Positions 1 to 12,063 of a DNA stretch of 64,000 bases are shown here, piece by piece. Position 1 is the stretch's first letter, and every line of letters begins with the position of its first letter. A program made the position numbers and the translations under genes. Source of the stretch: Linum tenue. Taxonomy: Eukaryota; Streptophyta; Magnoliopsida; Malpighiales; Linaceae. Under the pieces are notes generated by a model that made no database searches, had not been told where the DNA came from, and saw nothing but the letters and a program-made list of their open reading frames with translations. The stretch spans positions 35,180,513 to 35,244,512 of the forward strand of contig CAMGYJ010000011.1 of the NCBI GenBank assembly GCA_946122785.1, in the 5' to 3' direction.

Positions 1-263
1 TCCCGCCGTCGGCGAGCTAAGCTGCTCTGTGTTGCAGTGCCAAAGCAGAGCAGGAGAGAGGGGTATTTGGGTGGGGCTCTGGGGGAAATCCGAGTCCAAC
101 CAACCATGGCAGCACCTTCCTTGAAGCAACGGGGAGCTCCTACCTTGTCTGTAACGAGTCGAATCGACCTGATTTACAAGATTCGATTCGAGCAATTTCT
201 TCTCTGGAAACCCGCCATTGCGTTGGAAATCCAGGGTTAACAGGTGGGGCGACTGGAAGTGAA

Positions 264-1124
264 TTGAGGCAGGCCGACCCGGCAGCTTCGTTGGGGAGGG
301 ATGTACGAAGCTTGCGGCAACACCAATTGCAGCTCCAAATCCTTGTACCACAAACGCCCAATTGGAGCTTGCATTTCCTGGGTGCTGTGAATTTGAACAC
401 CAACGCTGGCGGGAAACGAGAAGGAGATGGTCCGACGCCAAAAAGGGTGATTCGAAGCTGGGAACCAGGTCACCACGACAATTGGAGTTGCGGCGAAGAC
501 GATGGTAACCCTGAATTGAACGGGGAATGTCCAAATCGAAAGCCCCCAATTCCCTGGAGGAAGAACGCTGTCATAATTTCCCAGAATTGGCTGTTTGGTA
601 CGTCATCTTTTGACCCGATTTGGAGCCAATTTTGTGCAGGATTTGAGAAGAGGAAGAACCCAGCTTTGAGGACAAAGCTTTTTGAAGAGGAAGGGCCTGA
701 TACAACCCTGGATTGCCTCTTTACAAAGCTGGAATTACTTGTTCAAGAGGCTAACCCAAACCGTTTGAACCATGTGGATTTTTGGTTAAGTATATTAACC
801 GTTTCAGGTAGTCAACTTTGGGGCAATGGTTCTTCCAAATCTGTAGATGGAAAGGTGAGTTTAGAGCTTCAATTTAAACCTGGAGTTCCCCTCTACAAGC
901 TGGAGTGTCTGGAAGATCGAGATGAAACCCAGAAGACCCTTTTCAAGGCTCGACAATATGCTTCTTCAACACAGGAATTCTGCCCAAATCTGTCCAAGTG
1001 TAAAACTGGGTTTGGACAGGCTACTTTGAAGCGCCATTCCAGAAAGGTGGGCGTGTTTCGAGTCAAGGGGTTTCCTTCCCATGAAAGTATGTATTTTAAT
1101 GAGCAGAGGCGGGGCATCGGATGA
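264..1124 (+). other. Unrecognised 286-codon open frame, possibly retroelement-derived
   Basis: An uninterrupted frame of 286 codons in DNA that is more GC-rich than its surroundings. I do not recognise the product. It has no obvious membrane segment, zinc knuckle, protease or reverse-transcriptase motif. It is followed within about 60 bp by sequence that resembles the promoter and R/U5 part of a plant LTR (TATTTAAGC-like box, then a T-rich end). That neighbour suggests a decayed gag-like or extra ORF of an LTR retrotransposon, but this is inference from position only. The start codon is arbitrary, being the first ATG after a stop. A diverged plant-specific gene or a chance frame are the alternatives. 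Confidence 0.25.
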
Positions 1125-1179
1125 GTCCTTTTGCACCTGGAAGTACTCCATCAAGAGCCGCAAAGATGGCATCAAGGCT

Positions 1180-1425
1180 GCTGGTGACTTGGGCTGCAGA
1201 AGCTAGTTTATTTCCTTATTTGTGTCGGATTGTTACTTTCTTTGCTTTAACGTTTAGGTTTACGATTTGTGTTAGGTTTAGGACGGTTTACCTTGTTTGG
1301 GAGACTAGCTAGGGTCTATTTAAGCTTTCGATCGTATTGTAATTGACGGAAGTTTTATCAAAGAATACATTTTGTTCATAGAGCTTTTGTCTCGTGAATT
1401 GTCCTTGGTTGAGTGGATTCGATTC
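1180..1425 (+). repeat. LTR-like segment (possible retrotransposon end)
   Basis: A T-rich stretch with a TATTTAAGC box near 1317, then the 'gtattgtaattgacgg' and 'tcaaagaatacatt' phrases seen in the R/U5 part of many plant Ty3-type LTRs. No second copy is present in the window, so neither the boundaries nor a target duplication can be set. Call made on style of sequence only. Confidence 0.28.
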
Positions 1426-3750
1426 CTTCAAACAAGCGAGCTCAGCATCGATTGATTCATCACATCAATCGTGGACGAGTTGCTATCGTCATTGGGTCGA
1501 GCCTCTTCCCCTAGTTGGCGTTGAAGTTGCACGATTCAATCCGTCTTATCCGGTTCTTGGTCTGTTTTCCTTCGAGTTGGATCAAGGGAAACGAAGGTTT
1601 GATTGGCTGCGAGCTCTGAATCACAAGCTTCAGCAAGCTGAGGCTTATCAATGACTCTCCATTGGCATTGAATATGCCTTCCCCTAGAGTCTCGTCCATT
1701 ATGACTTTTACGAATTGAGGATAGAAGAAAGGAACTTCTATAATATAAGATAGAAGTAAAGATCTTCTATAGGTTGTTTTGAGAATAAAGTATAAAGGAT
1801 GAAAGCGAGAACGACTTTTGTCTAAGGCAGGAACCCTAATAATGTTTTAGTAATCATTTTCCTAGGGCAAAGACCTTGGAAGTAACGACGAGACTGACTC
1901 CTTCTCACTCACCAGGTGTAGAGAGTGGGAGAGGAAGTTTTCATCATGAGGATGTTACCAGAGGAGAGCAGCTGCGCCAGACTTGGAGATGTCGCAAGGA
2001 TCGGGGTAACTAGATGGAACCATTTATTATTATTACCTACTTTTCATGTCTCTCTGAGTATATTGGAACCCAAGGTTGGGTTTATCGGATACGAATTGGT
2101 GTCGCCCAAGTGTTTAGGGCCTTTCCTTTGAGATTTTTAAAAGTATTGGTTATTGTTTTGCCTTTTCTACGCGGCTCGGGTTGCTCCGGTGTAACCAATT
2201 TTTCCTTTGAGTTATGGTTTGGTTTTCAAAAAGGACCGGGTTGTTTCGGAAACTTTTATATCACTAGTAGCATACTCAGTAGAAGAACTCGAGCATTTCC
2301 TTGCTTGATAATCGTCGTACCTAGAACAATCATCGATTATCTTTATTGTCGAATGTTTCTCTTCAAGTAATGCATTGGGGCATTAATATAAATCATTACT
2401 ACATTCACGATCTCTCATCATGCCATGCATGATGATAGAGATAAGCAAGCAAGAGTGCAAAATCAGAAACATGAGTTTAAATTTGATATGTTATTGTTAA
2501 ATAAAAGTATGGATGCATAGGATCCACCCCCTAAAAAACGTCGAGTGCTTAGCTCGACATAGATTGGGAGTACGAGCATGTGTAATAAGTTCCTAACTCT
2601 ATATTCTATAAACTTTTACAATTGAACCCAGACCCCCTATTTATAATAAGCCCTTGATTTGCATTCTAAGGTTTTTTTGATATGGTACATAGGTTTTCCC
2701 TTCCAAATCGAACTCTTTTTCCTTGTCATGCATGACAAAAAGAACCTTGCAGAAGGGCGGCGGTTTAGATGATGGTCTCAGGCAGGGGCGGACCCATGGA
2801 GGTGTGTCAAGCAACACACCCAACCTGCAGCTGTTGTAGTCGAGGGAAAAAACATGCACTGCCACCCGTCTAACCCCAAATTTTGGTTTTACCCGGAAAC
2901 CACTACCGACTCAGAACATACACATTTCAACCAAAAAAATACAAAATACAGTTGAACTTATAGGAAGAACAAGAACACATAAATTAAAATTGAAATCAAT
3001 AGAAACACACTTAGGATTAACATCCAATCCAAGTCAGATGTTCACACCCAATTATCCAATCAACAAAACAACTTAGGATTAATATCTCATTCAAACTCCA
3101 TCTAATTTGAGTTCTAAAATTTATTCACCTACTCAACTAAAATAATTGAAAACGAAAGCTAAAGACTAGAAAGCAACAACTTTTTTCGTCTACTATCAGC
3201 TGCAACATTCTTCAAATATCAACCTTCTTTTTCAAAGTCAGTAGATTTCTCACATCAACAAACAACCAACATTCTTCAACCTTCTAGCTTCTTCTCAAAA
3301 GCAAAACAACAAAGGGTAGTCATCCAACAACATACCTGCAGGCTGCAGCAAGCAAACAAACATTAGTGGATTGTGGCAGTAAGCATGCTCGGCAGCAACA
3401 GACAAAATAACAGTAAATTGTGGCATTAAGTACTTGACAACAATAGACAAACGACAATAATTTCTGGCAGTAAGAACTTGATAGTAGCAGACAAAACAGT
3501 CCTAAACACTAGTCAATACAAATGAATGCTTCTCAACAACTCACCACACTACCACAACAACATCCAAAATCTAGAAGTTAGTCGACATCGTCTAGATTGT
3601 ATGTCTTGTTCCTTGTAGCAATGTCTACATTATAAACAGATTCTATTAGTGCCTCTATTGAGTTCCTTGGAGCATTGTCAATATAATCTAAAGTTAATAT
3701 AAGAAATTTATGGTAAAGTGATAAATAAAACCTTCCTGAATTGCAGTTTC
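1426..3750. other. Intergenic stretch, no gene recognised
   Basis: Short chance frames only (for example 1394-1654 and 2014-2370). Around 2774 the phrase CAGGGGCGGACCCATGGAGG resembles the terminal repeat of hAT-type elements of the CAGNGGCGGA class, but I found no matching opposite end. From about 2880 to 3700 the DNA is A-rich with no coding signal. Confidence 0.3.
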
Positions 3751-4043
3751 TGTTAGAGCTGTTGATGTGACTTGAATTGGACTATCAGCCGCTACGACTG
3801 GTAATCGGGTTCTGGGCCTGGTCTGTAACATGGAGAAGTACTATAAATACTTCTCATACTCCTCTGTAATATGTAATCTCCTCGATATAGTGAAACTGGC
3901 TCTCTCTCGCCCGTGGACGTAGCTAACACACATCATGTTAGTGAACCATGTAAATCGTGTGTCTGTGTTTTCGATTCTCGCTTTCGTATTCTTGCTTTAT
4001 CGATTTCTGCGATTTCCCGATCCGTAGCAGCGCGTTTATAACA
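3751..4043 (+). repeat. Copia-type LTR with start of internal leader
   Basis: 293 bp beginning TGTTAGAGCTG and ending TTTATAACA, with a TATA box (actataaatacttctc) near 3840 and the CT-rich GGCTCTCTCTCGCCC block typical of copia LTR R regions. The bases that follow (agagcatatgc) look like the end of a TGGTATCAGAGC primer-binding site whose first bases are missing, followed by gag-leader-like sequence to about 4145. I therefore read it as the 5' LTR and leader of a truncated element rather than a clean solo LTR. The 5 bp on the two sides (gtttc, agagc) do not match, as expected if the right flank is internal sequence. Confidence 0.5.
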
Positions 4044-6469
4044 AGAGCATATGCTTGCACCATGCGAGCTTCACTTAATGATGAGAAGCAACCCTCTAGA
4101 TTCCCTACACCATCATCACTGCCCCTTCTAGTTGCACGAAAATAGCAAACAACCAAGGATCAAGCTACTAAACTACTTGAGATAATGAATGTAGTAAACT
4201 AAACTATCAAAGATAAAGCAATTACCATTGTCTTGAAGGCAAATCCTCATGCACATTAGAGCTTCAATTGTGGATTGATGCAACATGCTCCGATGAGGAT
4301 CTATTAATCGACCTCTAGAGCTTAAGGCTAACTCTTATGCAATAGAAGTTACAGGAATAGTAAGACTGTCTCTTGCAAGATCGGGTATTTAGGGCCATTA
4401 ATCTTCCACCACATAAGTATATCAAAATCAGGTGTACGAAGGTGACCAAATATGTTGGACTAGTTTGCTTAAAGTCACATGAAAGAACTCCAAACATTGT
4501 GGAAATGATTGGAGGTAGTTTAGGGTTATAATATCTCTTATTCTTGTAGAGATTACTAGTTCACGGTTTATTTTTACCTTATGAGCTAATTCTTTGTTTT
4601 TGTAATTGCATAATTAATTATTGTTACACCCTAAACTATATGTTTTGCCTAATCATATGTTTCATCCAATTGCAGCGGAATTTGACTTAGGCGTTACATT
4701 AATTCCCAAATTAATCCAATAAAATTTTGACATGAATGACTCACTTAATGGGCTAAAAGTTCTTCCAATCAAACCTGAAAAATAACTTTTTAGTTCTCTG
4801 CATCCCTAGGTACACATATGTACCCACAACCATATACATCGGCTTTTCATAGCCGTAGCCACAGTTTCATATTGTATAACCGCATATAATACTAGTACAT
4901 GTCATAACAATCATTACATACACAACCACACACATATATGCCAACTAAAAACCTGTCACACCTGGGGATGCCAAACTCTACATGAAAAGCTACTAGTATG
5001 TACATGAAAAGGTTCTCAAAACAATTTTTTTAAAAGGTGTGGATTACTGGCCTAAATCTCGAGTAGTCGTCCAAGCACAAAATAGTTGAAGACCATACCT
5101 CATCTTGCCTTCAACTCTTGCTCAGCTCCCACCTATACACTTATCTACTGCGGCTGATGATATGCTTACACATGGCATAAGCAGAGGAAAATGATAAAAA
5201 AAAGGGCTAGCTCAAAGCTTAGTGAGATAATCATTGCATCGTGAGTTCATAACAAAACATACCCCTACCATACATCTAGCAATCGATCCAAAGCACTAGG
5301 ATCAGACCTCAGCCATCCGATATCCCAATAGGCAAAAGACTCAACCACCTTGACTTATGCATATGCGTCTTATCATGTTTTACTTATAGGCGCCTGGCTA
5401 TTCTCTTGCTAATAACTCCCACGGGCCACCATGCATACCCAACATCCCATCGGATGTGGTCATACATACATATGTACCCCCATACCACCATAGAAGAAGC
5501 CATACCGACACCACTCTTGGTGTGGTCATATCTCATGAGTAATCTTCAGTCACCACCACTTGAGAGGTGTGACTATCATACATATTATAATAGAGTAATA
5601 GCATGGGGAGCCCTAATTACTATGTAATTGACCATGAGACCAATGTCTCTTATTTGGTATCCTTATACATACTTCATATCTAATCCTGCTTAATCTTAAT
5701 TCATTACTTGGACATGTTATTGACCTGGCCACAATTGGCTCAACATAGGTAAACAAGGAGCCGTATAATTGCACTTCCTCGAGATAAAATCTCGTGCAAG
5801 TCATCCTCCTTAAATATCATAAAATCATCTTGGGAAGTATATTTCTCCACTCCTGAATCCAAATACAATAATCATGTGCACTTATATTCAAGCACATTCT
5901 CAAACCATCATAAGGCATATCAACAGTTAAGCCCATAAATGGCAACATATATGCAATCATCAACACAAACACAGTCCATAACAATTAAGGCAAGACAATA
6001 ATAGCATTTCAGGGTTCATCATATAGCACAAAAGTCCATACACCCCTAATCATGCCATTCTAGTTCACCTAAATCAATTATATGCATCAATATAATTATC
6101 GTGATACGACAAATCCGGTATGTCATGCTAATCCCTCAAAATTTATGGTAGTTCAAACAACGGTTTTAGCTCTCCGTACTAAAACCTCAAGTTTCACCAA
6201 TGAACCCAGAATCAAAATCTGAGACTGTCCTAATATCCCCTGCAGTGTCCCCTTCAAAGTTAATACTAGGTTGTTGGTCGAATTCTCGATATAAACACAT
6301 CAAAATCTAGCCGGAGTTAAGTTCAGTGATTCCGGCACCGAGCTAGAAAATTAGTGAAATTCATAGGTTAGAACTAGAAAAATATTTACCTCACCGCAGG
6401 TAGCTTGTTAATGAAATTTGGGATTAATCTGACTTCTTAATCCTTCAAACTTCCCAATTCCTTTGAGAA
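4044..6469. other. Intergenic stretch, no gene recognised
   Basis: AT-rich sequence with only short frames. The block 4620-6460 has the look of non-coding retrotransposon DNA (CA-rich, many ATA repeats), but no LTR pair, primer site or coding domain can be pointed to. Confidence 0.3.
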
Positions 6470-6478
6470 AATAAGAAA

Positions 6479-6851
6479 GGGCAATGCCTATTTTTTACCC
6501 AAAACTTTTTTAGATTCTTTTATTTTATCCAAACTTATAGAAATTATATTTATTATCCAAACGTATTATAATTTATCAAAGTCTGGGCATTCATTATGTT
6601 ACCGTTACTTATTTCGTCCACGTGAGAGGTGGGATTTTGTTTTGTTTTTTGATAATCTTTTTATTAAAAATAGTAAATGATGGTATTCTGACCGCCACGT
6701 AGGAAGTCAACTCATTATGGTCATACTTAGTCGGCATTACTAACAGAAAAGTTGACGGAGAGGTAACGTTTGGATAATTTTTAGGAATTCAATAGGTTTG
6801 GTTAAAATAAAAGAATCTGAAAAAGGTTTGGGTAAAAAATAGACATTGCCC
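6479..6851. mobile_element. Mutator-like MITE (373 bp) with perfect 9-bp target duplication
   Basis: Terminal inverted repeats begin GGGCAATGCCTATTTTTTAC on the left; the right end, read in reverse, begins GGGCAATGTCTATTTTTTAC. The inverted repeat runs on for roughly 55 bp with few mismatches (the ACCCAAA and AGATTCTTTTATTTTA blocks appear on both sides). The element is flanked by a perfect 9-bp direct repeat aataagaaa at 6470-6478 and 6852-6860. A 9-bp duplication with long inverted repeats is the mark of Mutator-like elements. The interior is non-coding. Confidence 0.88.
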
Positions 6852-6944
6852 AATAAGAAATTCTTATCCGAAACTTTGATATAAGCCCGGAGATTGAAGA
6901 ACTACAATTGTAATAAAGCTTACCTGACGATTACACAATTTGTA

Positions 6945-7387
6945 GGGGTCAGTTGGTTTTGGTGATAGTTACATTGATGCATTGTCATTAATGCATGCAT
7001 AATAATATACATGTATATAAGAAAATTGGTGTATTATAGTTTACATCGTTTGGTTTATGTGATAGTTATTGTAGTATTTAAATAAGTTATATTTTTTTTT
7101 TTTGTGAAATGCCACTTTTATGCTTTGTCTTTTATATAAGAAAGCAATATACATAAAAAGGTAGGGACATAGTTGGAAGAAAAAAAGACTCAACAATCCC
7201 AATCAAACATTCTCAACAATCTCACCAAAAACCTGAGATTTAACAACCACTCATTTTAACTAATAGTTTGTTTCATTTCAAACTAACAATGCATCTATTG
7301 TTTGTGTAGAAAGTTAAAAAAAAAAACGCTATATTATAAACAATGCATAACTATTCTAACTAAACAATCACCAAAACCAAATCACCC
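6945..7387. mobile_element. MITE with TTGGTTTTGGTGAT inverted termini
   Basis: The left end reads GGGGTCAGTTGGTTTTGGTG; the right end in reverse reads GGGTGATTTGGTTTTGGTGA. The inverted match is imperfect but extends about 25 bp. The GGG...TTTGGTTTTGG style recalls PIF/Harbinger Tourist elements or hAT MITEs. The target duplication is not clean (gta on the left, tta on the right), so I leave the superfamily open. AT-rich interior, no coding sequence. Confidence 0.5.
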
Positions 7388-7429
7388 TTAAATCAAGAGA
7401 ACTCCCAGAATCCAGCCTATCTATTGTGC

Positions 7430-7822
7430 TAACTTGAAAATTCGTTAGTATATACTAACTAATATTCAAATCTGCTGAGTATCTAGATATCACAGATTAG
7501 TATTCAAAACATCACAAATTAGTATCCAGATAACAAATACCAACTAATATCCACAATCAACCAACTAGTATTCAATATGGATACTCTTATGTGTTATCTG
7601 GATACTCTTATGTGTTATCTAGATACTAATTATGTCCTATATGGATACTATTCTGTGTTGTCTAGATATTAGTTTGTGAATTTGGGATAATAGTTGATTA
7701 ATTGTGGATATTAGTTAGCAAACTTTGAATACTAGTCTGTGCTCTCTAGATACTTTAGTACTTGGATACTAGTTCATGTATTTTGGATATCAATTAGTAT
7801 CTGCTAACGAATTTTCAAGTTA
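7430..7822. mobile_element. Foldback/MITE with perfect 19-bp inverted ends
   Basis: TAACTTGAAAATTCGTTAG at 7430-7448 is the exact reverse complement of 7804-7822. The interior consists of degenerate copies of a GGATACTA/TAGTATCC word in both orientations, so much of the element can fold on itself. The end bases give a TA on both sides, compatible with a Tc1/mariner-type TA duplication but equally with chance. Confidence 0.55.
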
Positions 7823-7887
7823 ACAGATTAACTTTCCCTCAGATTCAAGCTCTATAATCCCCCAACCCCCCACCACCACAAATCTCC

Positions 7888-8049
7888 TGTACGTGCGCTT
7901 TGTTTCTCTCGGTCGGAAAATGGAAAAAGTGGTTAAGTTGAAAATGGGGAAAGGAAATGGAGAATCTCTCATGTACGTGCGCTTTGTTTCTCTCGGTCGG
8001 AAAATGGAAAAAGTTGTTAAGTTGAAAATGGGGAAAGGAAATGGAGATC
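7888..8049. repeat. 84-bp tandem duplication
   Basis: The sequence from tgtacgtgcgctttg at 7888 recurs at 7972 with almost no change, giving two copies with an 84-bp period. Because 84 is a multiple of 3, both strands stay open through the repeat, which creates spurious short frames. No gene is recognised. Confidence 0.85.
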
Positions 8050-8879
8050 ATGGTCAGGCGATGGGTGTGGTGCCCGACCAGTAGCTTTTTAGCCTTTGTT
8101 TTCTTTTACTAGTTATATATATAATTAATATGTATACTTATATGATCGATCGATATTTCGATTTTCGTTAAAATATTATCAAAATATTTGATTTTAATCG
8201 GACAAAATTTTAATAACCGAAATATGGATTTAACAGGAATAAGATTTTACAATTATCTAATTGCTAGTTAATTGCATAAGTAACGTCTTAACATATGTTA
8301 GTTGGTTAAACTATTTCTTTTGATCAGTTTATATTAATTTCAGATTTTTTCCTTTTAAATTTCAAGGGGATTCAGATTAGAATTCAAAACCATAATAATT
8401 TGATAGATCAACTCATGAGAATACCACATTTCCTCCCAGTTAGAAATAAAGGTTCGTGGAGAATTCAGTTTCGCCGCCACCTTGTAGCCTGGTTGTCTGG
8501 CTTTATACACCCATGCTAGTCTATCCCTATGAGAGAAAATATACATGTAGAGTCATCATTCAATAATTACATCATATAACCAAATAAGATATAAAAGATA
8601 AGGACGATGTTGTTTTTCTTATAAATATTTCTCGCTGTTACTAGTGGCATATTATTTTGACTTATCCTTGGTATCTTTCATATAATCCTTATGACTTGGA
8701 CGAAACAATTTTCTACAAGCTAGTATGCATATCCTTCCATATGTTTCCTAAGTTGTTTGACATAATTTAAACACATTATGGTTATTCTAGTATATCTAAC
8801 ATAATTTCTGAATAACCAATAGAATATACCATGATGTCTCATGTAACTTACTTATAGCAGAACAGTGGATGCGTAGGCA
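8050..8879. other. Intergenic stretch, nothing recognised
   Basis: AT-rich DNA with no convincing reading frame, terminal repeat or RNA gene. Confidence 0.4.
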
Positions 8880-8882
8880 TAA

Positions 8883-9459
8883 GGCTAACTCCAATGGAGC
8901 CTCTATAAATGAGGGAGCCTCTATATTTGGGGGAAAGTTGACTCCAATGGAGCCTCTATAAATGGAGGAGTCTCTATATTTGGGGGAGATCTCCAAAAGG
9001 ATCCCCAAATTTGGGGGTGGAAATGAGGGTTCCCCCAAATATAGAGACTCCCCAAAGCCCGCCACGTGGCGTTTCTTTTTCTTTTTAAGATTTTAAGGGT
9101 TAATTAGGGTTTAATTAGGGGATTAGTTAGGGGTTTAATTAGATCAATAATTTTCAAGTGTTGTGTGTAAACCCAAATTAGGTCAATCATTTTTTGTCAA
9201 CAAAAATTTGGTCTCAAAATTAAAAAAATTTCTACCAGAAAATTTGTATTTAAAAATGAAGAAGAACTATACAAAAATTAACATGAACAAATTATATTAA
9301 GGCTTCGATAACTACAATTTAAGTAAATGAAAAACTTAAAAAATAGAGATCTCCAAATATAGAGGATGTAGCATTGGAGCAAAAGAAGGGAAAATGGGGA
9401 TGAACCCCAAATTTGGGGATGAAGATCCCCAAATTTGGGGGCTTGCATTGGAGTTGGTC
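8883..9459. mobile_element. PIF/Harbinger-like MITE (577 bp)
   Basis: The left end is GGCTAACTCCAATGGAGCC. The right end CATTGGAGTTGGTC in reverse reads GACCAACTCCAATG. The trinucleotide taa flanks both sides (8880-8882 and 9460-9462), which fits the TAA/TTA preference of PIF/Harbinger elements. The first 53 bp are duplicated in tandem inside the left end (ACTCCAATGGAGCCTCTATA at 8888 and again at 8941), and CCCCAAATTTGGGG palindromes recur near both ends. No transposase is encoded. Confidence 0.7.
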
Positions 9460-9462
9460 TAA

Positions 9463-10000
9463 GCCAATCATAATATTAAAAAAATGCATATACATGAATG
9501 TATCATCACATACATGACCATATCATACATGGATTTATAATCATGCATACAATCCGGTAATGCTCTCTCTCCCAAGATGTATCCCTAGCATGCTCAAATG
9601 ATAGGTAGAAGTGAGGGGTTACTGGACTTTCCCAGTATCTGCCACCCTGAACCCAATATAATACTCCAATTTTAGTTCTATAAATATTTACTCAAATAAC
9701 CTTGGAATTTGGATGTGTCATCTCCAAGACCTTTAGGAACAAGTTTATAGCAAAAAGATCGAGCCAAATTGATGGTTAGGATTGAATTTAACAACTTGCA
9801 AAACAAGATTCTCGACACCCGTATCCAAAAAATTAGAAGTAAAGATTAAGGCACATCTCCCTCCTTACATATAAGAAAGTGAGTATCTTTGGCTTAAAAG
9901 AAACCTTAGAGAATTATCTAGGTTTTATATGTAGAAGTACCCTCTAATTAACTCTTGAACATGTCTAGAGATAAAGCATTTGTGCACTTATCTTAAGACT
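9463..10000. other. Intergenic stretch, nothing recognised
   Basis: AT-rich sequence with no coding signal; it ends at the direct repeat that flanks the LINE. Confidence 0.4.
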
Positions 10001-10083
10001 TCCAGCTTTCCCCCTTTCCTTCTTTCTCCTCCTTTTCTATACCTCTAACTCTCTAATCTTTTTTTGGTGCTTCTATGGTTGTA
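10001..10083. repeat. Left member of long direct repeat flanking the LINE
   Basis: 83 bp, pyrimidine-rich, from tccagctttcccc to tatggttgta. It matches 14539-14627 at roughly nine positions in ten; the main length difference is in an internal T run. It sits exactly at the two edges of the LINE body, so the simplest reading is an unusually long LINE target-site duplication. A pre-existing repeat used by chance is possible. Confidence 0.65.
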
Positions 10084-10529
10084 ATTACTTTTTTGTTTTG
10101 GTAAATGGCAGACGCCAAAGCGTGGTAGATCACATTGATAATAGAATGTTCATTGGTAATTCCCATTACATCATAACTAATCCAGTAGCGAAGACCTGGA
10201 TCACACTCATCGATATGATGTGTGTCAAAATAAAGATTGTGTCCCTTACAAGCAAAGAAATCAGCCGCAAAATTACATTCTCTAGATGTGTGGGATAAAG
10301 AAACCTCCCAATCAAGATCTAGAAGCCGGTTAATCTCCAATGTTGAGATTCCATGTATGTGATTCACTTCATTTGTGTTTTGAATGATGTTGATGGTTGT
10401 GGTTGAGTCATTAGAGAGGTAGACTTTTCTGAAGCCGAGCTCCCAAGCAAGAGCAAGGCATGTTTCCACAGCTTTCAGCTCCACTCTCGTGATGGAACAA
10501 GTAGGTTGATAGGGAAGGCCTTGTGACAT
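10053..10529 (-). pseudogene. LINE RNase H-like (RVT_3) domain
   Basis: A 158-codon minus-strand frame with the plant non-LTR RNase H pattern: VELKAVE (acidic residue, helix A), YLSNDS (second acidic residue) and SHTSRECNFAADFFA (third acidic position). It is the C-terminal domain of the LINE ORF2 and sits at the 3' end of the element, as expected. The upstream portion, including the first catalytic strand, is lost or shifted out of frame. It should not be annotated as a host gene. Confidence 0.8.
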
Positions 10530-11184
10530 CTTCCAGTATGGTCTCTAATCAATCCACCAGTTGATGCCTTGTTCCCAGTGATCACTGATCCATCAGTGTT
10601 GATTATCATCCACCCTTTATTTGGTGGAGTCCAAGCTAGGTTGAAGGTCGCCTTCCTGCGCTGCTATCCTTACTCGATTCTTCTGTCAAAATTCTGCACA
10701 TTTCTCACAATGTTGAAGTAGGCAAGGATCCTGTGAATGAGGATTTTCTCATTGTAAGTTTTCCCCTCCATAGTTTCATCATTCCTCTGCTTCCATAGGT
10801 GCCAAAGGATGATATCAAAATCAGTCCCTTTCTCTTTCTCTTCGTCTTTGATATTGTCGATTAACCAGTGCCCTAAGCTTGTACTCTGGTTTTACACTGT
10901 AACAGAGTATCTAAGTCTAATCCACAACTCCTTGGTCTTCTTGCAGTGACAAAGGATGTGCTCTGTTGTTTCCTCAATGTCATTACAGTGTTTGCAGTTG
11001 CCACTATCTATTAGTTTTCTCCAGATACTTTCCTAGTGGGTCAGTAGGAGATCATGCAAGTTCAGCCAGTGGAAGTGTCTGATTCTGTTGGGTCCCTTCC
11101 AATTCCAAAGTTGCTTCCATTCTTCACTTCCTGCCAAGTCTAGCTCATTGACAACCAATGTGTATGCCGACTTCAACCGAAACT

Positions 11185-11535
11185 CATAGTTAGTAAAATA
11201 CGGTACGGGAAAGTTACGTAAAAGATACGTACGGGCATTATACTTCATCTTTAAACTAAAATTACGTTCAATAGTACGTTAATAGTCATAAATATATAAA
11301 ATTAATCATTTTAAAAATAAATAAATATATAAATAATAGTAAAGTTAACAATTTAATTCGTAAAATACGGATAATAAACGTGTTATACGGGTTTTATACG
11401 TGTTTAGTACGGGAACTATGAAATGAACGGGGGAAAATGAAACGGCTTGACAATAATACGGATACGGAAGTTTTAAACGGATAAAGTACGTACGGGTACA
11501 TATACGTGTATTAAACGGAGTATTTACTAACTAGT
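11185..11535. mobile_element. hAT-type MITE (351 bp) inside the LINE
   Basis: Inverted ends CATAGTTAGTAAAATACGG / ACTAGTTAGTAAATACTCC (right end reversed). It is flanked by a perfect 8-bp direct repeat ccgaaact at 11177-11184 and 11536-11543. Removing the element and one repeat copy restores an unbroken minus-strand reading frame through the LINE zf-RVT region (GKF then RLKSAY), which proves both the boundaries and the 8-bp duplication. An 8-bp duplication indicates hAT. The interior is full of ACGT and ACGGGT words and has no coding capacity. Confidence 0.9.
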
Positions 11536-12063
11536 CCGAAACTTGCCATCTGGTTCAATTCCCCAGATTGTTGTATCCTCTCGCAGGTTCTGCTTTGGGG
11601 TGTTAGTACCTGCAAGGAGGGACAAAATATCATCAGGTAGAAGACCATTCATCCTCTCCCAATCCCAAGTCCCGGAGAAGTCAACCAAATTGCACACTTG
11701 TTCATCCCTTTCATCATCTAAAATGCTGGTTAGGAGGAAGTCCTCCAAGAAACCCCTTGTTGATCCATGGATGGCACCAAAAGCTTGTTGACCTTCCATC
11801 TCTAACACTCCAGCAGGTTGCTGACTTCATGATTGGCATAACTTTCAGAATTCCCTTCCACAATGGTGAGTGGTTGTTGGTCTTCATGGTTGTAATGTTA
11901 CTGCCACTGTGCTTGAAATACTTTTCTGCAGAACCTGCACCCAAAGAGACTGCTCATCATTAAATATATGCCAAGCTAATTTAACCAGAAAAGTCATGTT
12001 TAAATTCCTGGCGGATCTAACTCCAAAGCCTCCTTGATCCTTCAGTTTATAGATGTTATCCCA

